Part shown: piece after piece, positions 25,801-64,000 of the stretch
Position numbering within the stretch: position 1 is the stretch's first letter
Layout of the letters: every line of letters starts with the position of its first letter
Origin: Lingula anatina
Lineage: Eukaryota; Brachiopoda; Lingulata; Lingulida; Lingulidae
Length of the DNA: 64,000 nt
Direction: 5' to 3'
NCBI RefSeq assembly: GCF_001039355.2
Contig: NW_019775562.1
Span: forward strand, 251,641 to 315,640
The notes under the pieces: model-generated
Database searches by the model: none
Seen by the model: the letters and a program-made list of their open reading frames with translations, nothing else
What the model was told of the DNA's origin: nothing
Position numbers and translations under genes: made by a program

Positions 25801-26697
25801 AAACAACCCGCCTCAGTATGCAAAAAATGAATAGGCATATTTAGTTCACGTGGTCTGTGACGGGTGAATTGCTGAAGTGGCCCAAGTAAAAGAAATTACA
25901 TTATATGTCGGGGTTGGTTGTATGAACGTGACAATTGCAAGTCACGAGTGCGGGACGGCATTCCGGTGAGATTCTTCACCCATGTTTGTACAAAACATTG
26001 GAATACATGTCCCTTGTCGCTGGTGTAGATGACTGGCACGTCGGACAGTGTAACCAAAGAATGTGTTTTAACACGTATCTGGCTCCTGCAGGCCAATGTA
26101 AACGTCAGCCTGATCCATCTTTGGGGGTAAATCATATAGAAAGGCCAAGCGAAGCCAATTTTTACCTGATCACCAATTTCTCAACAGCAAAAACACTAGT
26201 TCATCAATGCTGGTACGCCCTGTGTGTTGACACAAGTTACTCGCATTAGTTATGCATCGATAACGCTTATGCCTGTTTCAAATCATTTGTTTACCCTGAT
26301 TTAAAGCAACTGATTAATTAAAATATATTTATATGACTTCATGTATCCTGATATAAAGCTCGTTGCTCGAACACATATTTTCATATTCTGTTTCAAATAA
26401 AAGCAGTAGGTCATATCTTGACAATCACACCGAGTCAACACAACTTTACATTACATAGAGCTCTAATTATTGTTATTTTATCAAATGCAGTACGGCGATG
26501 TTTTGCACTGAATACGGCTTAAATGACATAGTCAACAAAATATCGGCTCACCGGAGCTTTATCAGCGGGCCTGCTTGTCTAGCACGTAGATTGAGGCAGC
26601 TCCGCTGGAATGAACGTGAAATGCTGCCATAGTTTGGAATTTAACCCAGACAGACTGCCAACCACACTTTGTGTCAATATTTTCTCTGGCCAACCCA
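22889..26697. other. No gene seen
   Basis: Small open frames at 22873-23106 and 23242-23499 have no recognised relatives. A poly-T run lies near 24266-24281. The stretch at about 24690-24840 has mixed, non-repetitive composition that could be conserved non-coding DNA, but only a comparison could show that. Confidence 0.4.
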
Positions 26698-26731
<34 letters not shown>

Positions 26732-26757
26732 TAATAATAATAATAATAATAATAATA
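26698..26757. repeat. (AAT)n microsatellite
   Basis: About 19 AAT units with one AAA interruption; a shorter AAT run follows at 26813-26828. Confidence 0.95.
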
Positions 26758-26828
26758 TCATGGTATGACTCCGGTATCTTAGTAATTACCAAAGGTCACA
26801 AGAATCATCACATAATAATAATAATAAT

Positions 26829-29557
26829 GTATCAATTTTGCTCTAAAAAGGAAACCTACCTGCAATGGTTATTCCACAATAAAAGAAGCGCACATTTCAT
26901 AAAATGTGAAAACAGGAATAGGGAATCCTGCACACACCGACATTTACAGCCAGTGCACCCCACCCATCATCACATTTATAAATGAGCATTACTCTCTTAG
27001 GGGCATGACAGGAGGCGAGACGTCTCAACTCAATTATGCTTTGTTACAATCACTGGAGCCCTCATCATAAATTTAACTAGACGTCTCGTATATCTAAGGC
27101 GAGAAACTTAAGAATTGAAAATGTGGGTGTAAGCTATACAGCAAGGGGCACCGTCAAAAGCCAAGTCGCCAGGGACCCACCCAGTCCTGAATCGTGATAT
27201 TTTAATAAAGTGGATTTAGTCTAAGGCATGACCCGCCCTGTCCTCCCCAACATGGACGTGTTTTTAGTGATAGGTTTTCTAGTATTTCCCGGTTCAAGCT
27301 GGCGCCAGATGGTCTGTAGCTTAGGGCAGGTCCAGCAGCTGATGGTAGTTGGAGATGTTCTACACCAACTTAAAGTCGATATCTCAACTGTATCAAAACT
27401 GTGCTATTATTACTCGATGTTCTTCAGCCTGCTCTGTCATTGTTCTGTATTCGCTTGATAAACAAATATTGCTATAGTTAATGGTTATGTCGACACAGTT
27501 GTTGTCACTTGGCAGGACCCGAAGATCTGTTTGTTCGTAACTTTCTTCGAGAATTTCTTTGAGAATTCAGCGACTGTTTTGCCTGCATGATGACGCACTT
27601 AGGGGTATATTTATGTACCAATATATTGATATAGGGAAATACAGTGTATTACGTGAAAAAAATATTATTTAGAAATTTTGATAGTGTAATTAAATAATCC
27701 AAAAGTTCCAAATCACCCACCTAGTTCCAAATGACCGTCCTACCTGTTCCATCTTACACCGCATGTTATGTTTGTCGAAATTATCTGTTCAACACAACAA
27801 GCCAGTCCTATACCAGGACTGTATGCGGCAAATGTCTGGCTATTGTCAAGTGCATCTGAACCCTTCGACGTTATTCACTTATATAGATATTGACAAAAAA
27901 AGTAAAAAGTACTCCAACCTGACCAGCACTGATCTCCAGGCATGACAACTTGTACCCAACCTAGATTAATTAAGTAGATAGGCATTTTAATTTTAAAATA
28001 CTCATGGTGACAGATGAAAATATATCAAGTTTGAGCTTAGAAAAAATGACCTAGTAAACACGTTTGAAAACAGAAGTTTGAATAAAAGGCAAAGTTGAAT
28101 ATGACAATGAACAGTAAAGGAAAGTGCAGGAAACACAACCAAGATCATAGAGCTTTAATGTTGTACTTTGTTCCAATAAATCGCCGCCTTCAAGATTCAC
28201 CGCCCGATAGCAAGCAAAATATCACTAGTAAACTTAAGTATTGCGTCAGGAACATCACCTCCAAGACCAGCAGTGCACTATGTTTAGGTTCTCGGGTCTG
28301 TTATTGAAGCCAGTCCCATGCTGCAGTAGATGTCGATATGCCCGAGTTACCAGAACGTTAAGGACACGTCAGCACTCCCAGTGACAGCCAGCACTCCCAG
28401 TGACAGCCAGCACTGCAAGTGACAGCCGGTGGGCCACGGGCTGTGTAGTAGATTCTTGCAATATCTAACGTTAATCACAATACATTTACTCATACGTTCA
28501 TGTACATCTGTTCACACTTCTAATCAATACTACAAATAGGCAGATAGATTGCAATTAAAAATAAGCTTATTAAAATCCATTATTAGAGCGAGAGAGAGAG
28601 AGAGAGAGAGAGAGCAGAAAACATCACCTCAAGTGGCCACAAACCTAAATAAGCACTCTCATAATCTACACCAGGGCCGTACGCGTCAGCTAAGTTGCTT
28701 CTCTCATAACCCATTATATTTTAATTTTCTGTCTTCAGATTTAATGGAATAGGGAACTTAAAATAAAAACACCATCAAAAGCTGCACTTTTTATACCTCA
28801 TTGCCGGAGCACTTAACTTATCAGGGAAAATGTCTCGAATTTCTGAATGATAATGAAATAATGAAATTGTTGATTCTGTAGGAGCAAATATGGTCTTGTA
28901 TTTGGACCTCGAGGTTATGGCGGAGGAAGACTTGCTATGGAAAATATTTACTTTCAGCACAGTATATTTGTGGTACCAAGGGGCATATTTCCAAGCTGGG
29001 CATTCTGTGCAAATAAATTCCTAATACATGGTCATATTCGCTTCCAGCAGTTGACATTTTCACACATGTAAACTTGGATACTTACATTCATCTTGCTCTA
29101 AAAATATCTGTTACCTCAGAATACATATACCGCCCCTTTTTTGGGTAGACCATGTACTTAGTTCTTATTTGTAGATGAGTTCGTTTTCAAGGGACTGGTG
29201 TACTTCTCTGAGTTATTCAATGTATAACTTAACAGAATGGAAATTAGTCGACCGAAGAAAGAATAATTTTGAAATAAAGCGTAATAACACAAGAGGTAAA
29301 AGGACATTTGCAGAAGGATCGAATACGCCCTCCTATAAAGAAGAGATGCAGGGAGCAAAGTGGGCGGGGTCAGGGTTCGCAGAGATTGCTGAGGATTCTT
29401 TCATTGATATTCCAGGTTGGAATAATAAGTATTCAGTATTATTAATATAATGATGTGTTTGGGTGCTAACTGCCTGTCGCTTATTGCGACATAAGGTTAT
29501 CGTGTAACTGTTTGCTTCCGCTATTGTTAACACTCTATCAAACTCACTCGATCGTGC
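26829..29557. other. No gene seen; small tandem repeats
   Basis: Contains three copies of a 19-base unit (AGCACTCCCAGTGACAGCC) at about 28371-28428 and a GA run at 28588-28614. No exon recognised. Confidence 0.5.
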
Positions 29558-29558
29558 G

Positions 29559-29591
<33 letters not shown>

Positions 29592-29595
29592 GCAC

Positions 29596-29648
<53 letters not shown>
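29558..29648. repeat. Compound CT / CA / GA microsatellite
   Basis: (CT)n, then (CA)n with CGCA variants, then about 24 GA units. Confidence 0.95.
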
Positions 29649-29652
<4 letters not shown>

Positions 29653-30844
29653 TTAAATGATTGCATAATGTTTGCTTTGAATAGCTAATTCCAAAAATTT
29701 CTCCGTTGGAACTAACTCCACAAATCGGCTGACAAGTTGCCGTTATCTAAAGCCAAAAAAAAAAACGTGTTACTAATCTTACGAATACAGTAAAAATTCA
29801 ATATTTCATAATGACATAAATGTGGAAATCCAAAGCGGAAGTAGAAGACTGAAGGAAGATTGGTACACAATAACCATCATCAGTAGTGAGTCACATGAAA
29901 CCAATCAAATTCTGCAGTTTCTCTGGGGCCGTCTTTTTTACGCTCAACGTTATGTTGCTAATCATCAAATGTGATTGTCAACACCTGAAATATAATGGCG
30001 TGTAGTAACTCGGTATAATCTCTGTGTCAGAAATAATTTAGATGATCCGTCCAAAAAGGCTCTTATATAAATTTTGAATGATACTGGGTGCACCATTCAG
30101 CCTCCATCAAGATGACTAAGATGACGTGTGTTGAATAAAACAAAATTTAGCGAGATTAATAACATGTAACACCAGTCAAGGCATTTCTGCTGTTAATTTA
30201 GTATACCGGCGTGGTGGAGCACGTGTGGGGAAATTTGTAGCCGGCGCACTGACTGTGAACCGCCCGCGTTTGTAATTTATTACGCCACAAAATCATTTCC
30301 GATAGGCAACAGAATTAAAAGCCTTGTAATCCCATATATAATCCATCAAAATCATTGGTGTTAGTGCGTACATGTGAGCTCAACGCCACCCAGAGATAAT
30401 GTTGTGTTCGATTTGATAAGGAATTTATGATGCTGTAGAAAGCGAAGAAAAAAGAGCATTTTTGCTCTGTTTGATAATTAACTTTACATTTAAGTGGAAG
30501 AGGGAGTCGGCAGGATTCCAGCCCCCTGAACAGACAATTGATCACCAAGGTTTAACCAATGCAATAGAAAGTAAATGTAAACAAATATGCAATTATTAAA
30601 GGTGGGATAGAATTAATGGAAACATATAGGGCTCTGTCTCCAGTCATCCGATCTCGTTAAATTAATTATAATTTAAAGGCAGCTGTTTGAAACGATGTTA
30701 ACAAACTATTTTTACAGCTTACAGTAGGTGTCAGTTCTTTTCATTTGGAAGTGTTATCTTTGATTTGATTATTAATTCTAGTTTAAAGAGTTTACTGTGA
30801 ATAACTGGGCATCACTTGTACCTTATACTTTTACCAAGCATTTT

Positions 30845-31164
30845 CAGGCCTACCCAACTACCAGACTCGATCCTGAATTCACCTGTAGATCGGTCCTCAC
30901 AACTATACCCATTTTCAAGGTGTGTATCATATATCAGTATGCGCTTCGAAGTATCAGACGTGGCACCTCTCTTGCCTAGTACGCGATGTGATAGTGATGA
31001 TTTTCAGCGGGGTTTGAAAGTAGTACATCTCATCTCAAAATTTGTTTCCGGGTATGGTACTGTGACATGCGTACTGACGCACACCCTGAAAACGGGTAGT
31101 GTGGTCCGATCTACCGGTGAATTCGGGATCATTCGGTGCCGAGTCTGGTAGTTGGGTAGGCCTG
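30845..31164. mobile_element. 320-base inverted-repeat element (MITE) with about 100-base arms
   Basis: Left end CAGGCCTACCCAACTACCAG and the reverse complement of the right end are identical for the first 25 bases, then stay alignable for about 100 bases (GAATTCACC, GTAGATCGG, TTTTCA and GGTGTG are shared) with small indels. The middle 120 bases are unrelated. No clear target-site duplication. No coding capacity, so non-autonomous. Confidence 0.8.
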
Positions 31165-33810
31165 ATATTAAGGGCATGAATTAGAATCTCACCACCATAG
31201 CGGAGTACGAAACGCCTGTTTTTGTGTCGAGGTGACGGAAGTGGGAGGAGAAGCGGAGCAATTCTCTTCTTGTACTTTCCATTATCATTTGTAGTTTCAA
31301 ACTGCTGAAGTCACTACTGGTCTTGATGGAGTTTGAATGCATTGTGAATTATTTTACAGTATTTACTTGAAGCCAACAGCTTCCAATTGATGTTTACCCA
31401 AAATGCACGTTTTGTTTGGAGAGGGAAATAAATAAAATGGGGCCGAAGAAAGTAACTAAATGGAAATATAGTAATATAGTCTATATTCCGTTTCTTTTGA
31501 AGTGAATTCCTTGATATATGAGGGGAAACAGTGTGTTGTTGTCAGTACAATGGGCTGGTAACTCGTGGAAAGAGATGGAAAGCGTATCCTATCTTCTGTA
31601 CAGCTTTGAAGATGTCATGCTCATCCATTACCAGAAAAACAGCACGCGAAATTATCATTGATCACAAACCAATGTAATTCTGACACAACCGCCTACACAC
31701 CGAACAGCCATGCAGCTGACAACAGTGAGGTAATTACAAACTGTTCCGTCTTGGGAGCAGGTACAGGTGGAGCCCATTGCCAACAATGGCGGCACTTCAG
31801 CAACCCGGTACAGAGTTGTTTATTACCGTGAGATATGGAGTAATCAACGTGACGCAGTCTGGCAACCGATGAAACCGTCGTTTTGTAAGTTGTTTTATAC
31901 CTCTGACAGTGTAATGATATGTACACCACATTTGACGCTCATCTTATCATGTTTATATGCAGTTCTAATGGCTTATATTGCCACATTATACCCGATATTT
32001 ACACCATATCCAGTACTATTTCACCAAGATGTAAGCTTTGCAATATTTTAATAATAATGATAATTGTTATTCTTATTCTACACAACTGCTCCAGGAATTC
32101 AGGTATGAGAATCTTTAGGTGCTCTTTATGGTATGCTAATCACCACGCTGTGATTTAATTACTATTTGTCATCTGGCCTAGTTGTAAAAATAAAATACAC
32201 CAGTGTAAAAGATTCGACGAGTTTTTGTTATTAAACGTTTTTTGTTTTTTACAGCTTGAAAAGCATGCTTTCATGTTAAAACATTTAATGTAATTATCAC
32301 AACCACCTTAAAGGCTATCGCGCTTTTCATGGATTTTAAATTTTGATCTCCAGCTATTACTAAGAGGAATATTCCTCGAAATACAATTGTTTACACATCA
32401 TGTCCCAGCAGAACAGGAGCAGCAGACCTCAGTCTTATGAAGAACCCCGCATTAGAGATGCCTTTTAAGCGAGTAGACGTCAAATTATTACCATTAACTT
32501 GACAAAATGCTGCCATATTTAGTCAGTGAGTATTACGTGAAGAAATACCACATGGCTTCGTTTCATCATGTCCTTTCGGTTCATTACGAATTGGAGGGAT
32601 GGACAAGTAAGTGGTATCTACTATCAGAACATTGAAAAGGCTCTTTTTCAGCTGACAGTGATTAAACTTAGCCATTATCGGCGCGTGATTTCGAGCTGTG
32701 TGGGAACTGGTAGCTGATTATACATCAGTGAGGTACAGCACTGCATTGGAAACTGTGCATCTCAAGTAAAGCTTTATCAAGATGAAAATACTTCACGTGA
32801 AATATCTACTTCACGTCGAAATTCAAATGCTCATAAAGATATTTACTACATCATAATTTCCAATTCCTGTCTTAGGGTTAAAGATGGTACGAAAAATGAC
32901 AATCATCGCCGTAGGGCAATTTCTTCAAAAGTAATAAAACCACTGAAATTCAATACCTACTCATCAAAGCCGTTATTGTACTCAATTATTCCACTCTTAG
33001 GGATCTGACGAAATTCCCGTCCTTTTCGAAGATAAATATAGTTAACGGATCTGTTTTGATATTATAATTTGAAATTTTGAAAGAAAATTCTTTAAATTTT
33101 GATAAAATAATTGAATTCGGTGTTCAATAAATTTTTCCCCATGAAATGAGTATAAAACATCCGTTCACCATTCATTCCCACCACTGCGTCCACATCAGTT
33201 TCACTGAGATGATTCATTATCAATAATTTACAGTGATTTTCTCCCGATTCCTCACGTAGCTCAAGTATACTGCCAATTCTTCAAACGATGAGACGGCACT
33301 TTGACGTAATATAAAAGTTGTCAGCGGCACCATTCGGGGGCAGATGTGAGTTTGACAGAGGTGAGCAGGCCAGGCTGGCTGGCACGCAGAGACTGCAGAC
33401 CGTCACATCCAGTATTTTAAGGGGATAACAGGTTTCAAAAACATGTTACCAAAACTCGCATATAACAGGCACAACTGCAGTTCCATCTACCACCAGTTTT
33501 GTCCTTGATACTTTAAAAAGAATCAAATCACAGCAAGTTTGATATACAACTTGATAGAAAATGACAACTCAGTTTAACAAAGAAAATAACACATTTTCCT
33601 TTTCCTCTGCAGCTTACGTTTACTGTTCCTAGTGTAACATGAAGGTCACATTTACATTGTATATCCCCAATCTTACAGACTATATGAACATTCCACATGC
33701 ACGATGCTTACAATTCTATGCACGTGAAGGTATATCAATACTAGAAGGAATATTTTTATCTCATATATATATATACACAATAGTGAACATTTAATTGTCT
33801 ATTCCACTGA
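31165..33810. other. Intergenic, no gene seen
   Basis: AT-rich. Open frames at 31693-32158 are short and unrecognised. Separates the CHD 3' end from the elements upstream of the receptor gene. Confidence 0.45.
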
Positions 33811-33816
33811 TTTATT
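33811..33816 (-). promoter_or_regulatory. Second candidate polyadenylation signal of the CHD gene
   Basis: AATAAA on the minus strand about 660 bases after the stop. It would give a longer 3' UTR. Position only; no transcript evidence. Confidence 0.25.
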
Positions 33817-34178
33817 AAGCCTTGTAGGCTTTCCTAAATTACACCACTATTTATACGCCTCTAAACATTGCATGCCTTCATTTCGCTCCATACTGGGTTG
33901 AGAACAAATTCAACATGGCTCTTTCCATGCAATAACCTCACTCTCACTGTTCATTTCAAGTGCTATATTACGCGAGATCGAGTTCTCTTAATTAAATGGG
34001 ACATTTTCCAAACATCTTACAGGTACACACCGGGTCTCATGGAGCATTTTCCTTTACAATAACCCCGACTTCTTACGATGTCAACACTTCAACAACACGG
34101 CTAGGATTTCCCGTTAAATGCCACTTCAAATGACTTAGGATTTCTTTCCTTCAAGTCTCTTCCTTCATATGTGTACAG

Positions 34179-34184
34179 TTTATT
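34179..34184 (-). promoter_or_regulatory. Candidate polyadenylation signal of the CHD gene
   Basis: AATAAA on the minus strand, 290 bases after the stop codon. A second AATAAA lies at 33811-33816. In AT-rich DNA such hexamers are common, so either or both may be used. Confidence 0.35.
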
Positions 34185-34473
34185 ATATCATACACTTATG
34201 ACTCACTTCCAACTTTGATATTTAAGCAACTATAAAACCTTGTTCTGTGAGGCTGTCAATGGGCACGGAGCAATTCATCTGCTACATAAACACAACAAAT
34301 ATGATAATTTGTGTGCAGCACTAGGTAAAATAGTTTGTGAGATTTTCATTACCACTGTCATCATTATTATAACCAACAACATAGAGTAAGATGCCAAGTG
34401 TTCTGTTAATTTATAAAAGTGTCAGTCTTGGTGGCTGGCGCTGTAAAGGGCACTGGGGTGGGGGAGATCCCGT

Positions 34474-62513
<28,040 letters not shown>

Positions 62514-64000
62514 CTTCAAATAAAAGAGTCCACAATAAAACATTAGTTATCAAACATTATGAACTGAGTACATTCCTACAACCACTGCCACTAAGACAAC
62601 ACCGTTTCCATTTCATAATTCCTGATGACCAATAATCAAATTTTTCAAAAAAGTGTTGTCAAACTTATATTAATGCACTGGCTTACCTTGTAGCTACACA
62701 TAACCTTGTTTTGGATTTTAATCTGTGCACACAATACAATATCTCAGCCTGCTAAAATCAGGTAGCCAACTAGATAAAGTCAACTTTAGGTCAAGCAAGG
62801 TTCTGAGAGGACGTGTGTACATTGTTGCCAGGACAATCAACTGTGGCTCAAGGGGCTTACTTCAACCAAATATTTCAGGTCTGCAGCCATTTATATTCCT
62901 GGTAATATTTCAGCAGTCTGTCCTTATTAAATGAGACTGCCATTGGGTGAAAATGTCTGAAAATATGGCATGGAGTCAGACCTCCCCCCTCCCACACACA
63001 AAACCTTGCAGATCTGGGCTCTATAACTCAAAAGCATTGCAAATTGCGACCACACTCAAACATGTCAATATTGCCTAACTGGAAGAAAATGCAATGTGTG
63101 ATGGAGCGCTAACAGCAATATCACGGCATGTTTCCAGGCTGTTATTTGAGACTAGTAAATCCTGTTGTAATTGTCTTTGCGTTTGCATAATTTGTCATTA
63201 TACAGTGTCAATAATATGATTAAATATTGTGGAAAATTTTGGTTACTAATCATAATAGCAATAAAAAAGCATGGAAGATTATAAAACATTGAGACACTCA
63301 GAACCTCTCACAGAAAAAGCTTGTGGCAAATTTCATGTGAAAAAAGATGCATATATAGAATATTATTTCATGAAAGACTAAAAAAAATTACTGATGAACA
63401 TTTTACAAGCGTTTTACTAAGCACAAAAATTTCACAATTGGTCACACTGCGACCTTCCTCAGAGTGTATTATTATGAGACTGAGCACTACTCACTAATGT
63501 ATCAGTACTTATAGTATCAATCCATAATAACATGTGCACTTCCCTTATTGAATTGTTTTTCACATTTTATTGGTGTCAAACACTTCAAACAGTAGTATTT
63601 GTAATTGTGATATTCCTATAAATTAAAATTATCTCTTGATTAGCTACAAATCTGTCAGCAAACAAAAGCGCCCAGCAATAATTTTGCCCAGACAGATAAC
63701 TACTGTAGTGACATTTATGCCAGAAATTTTTTCACAAAAGGAGGAGGCAACAGAGCTAAAATCTCCAGATCCTACATCCCTCCAGATGTACAGTAAGCTA
63801 CAGGGCTGAAATCTCCAGATCCTACATCCCTCCAGATGTTCAGTAAGCTACAGGGCTGAAATCTCCAGATCCTACATCCCTCCAGATGTACAGTAAGTTA
63901 AAGGGCTGAAATCTCCAGATCCTACATCCCTCCAGATGTACAGTAAGTTAAAGGGCTGAAATCTCCAGATCCTACATCCCTCCAGATGTACAGTAAGCTA
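62514..64000 (-). other. CHD4: CHD intron sequence, no exon seen
   Basis: No chromodomain codons recognised up to the window end. Contains a donor-like GTAAGC near 62683 without a plausible exon in front of it. Confidence 0.6.
63756..64000. repeat. Minisatellite, 50-base unit, five copies to window end
   Basis: CCTACATCCCTCCAGATG recurs exactly every 50 bases (63771, 63821, 63871 and on). The array continues past the window edge. Confidence 0.96.

Noticed and set aside
62680-62760. Possible extra CHD exon ending at a GTAAGC donor
   Set aside because: The sequence in front has stops or no chromodomain-like residues in the needed phase.

Overview
This is a eukaryotic window from a repeat-rich invertebrate genome. 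Genes are split into many short exons with GT-AG introns. The window has many minisatellites and microsatellites, transposon remnants, no operon structure, and N gaps from a shotgun assembly. The proteins look like those of a bilaterian animal. The two-haplotype assembly artefacts at about 20.8-22.9 kb and 47.0-51.0 kb fit a highly heterozygous wild animal, such as amphioxus or a marine lophotrochozoan. I cannot fix the species from the sequence.

Two genes are identifiable, both on the minus strand. (1) From 62513 down to the stop codon at 34474-34476 lie the last 27 coding exons of a CHD3/4/5 (Mi-2) chromatin-remodelling ATPase. All splice phases chain correctly and give 1,426 residues: the end of chromodomain 2, the whole SNF2 ATPase/helicase, the DUF1087/DUF1086 region, an acidic Glu/Lys linker, the CHDCT2 domain and a proline-rich tail. 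The PHD fingers and chromodomain 1 lie beyond 64000. (2) At 15495-15039 is the first coding exon of a metabotropic-glutamate-receptor-like class C GPCR, with a signal peptide and the start of the Venus-flytrap domain. Its remaining exons are not seen, so 1-15038 is probably first-intron sequence.

Layout: 1-15038, probable receptor intron with two large minisatellites (2.33-3.39 and 7.72-8.30 kb), a degenerate GT tract and a hAT-like MITE; 15.0-15.5 kb, receptor exon; 15.5-33.8 kb, gene-free stretch holding a CATACG-rich segment, a recent 5'-truncated non-LTR retrotransposon whose two alleles were assembled in series, and a 320-bp inverted-repeat element; 33.8-64 kb, the CHD gene. Its introns hold a 2.6-kb minisatellite, a possible alternative last exon, a 2.1-kb inverted-repeat element carrying tandem nuclear-receptor-type half sites, and a tandem repeat that has multiplied a splice donor.

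I found no new enzymatic system, no CRISPR, no RNA gene and no viral genome. The most useful observations are the two haplotype mis-assemblies, the multiplied splice donor, the DR1 array and the candidate alternative C-terminus.
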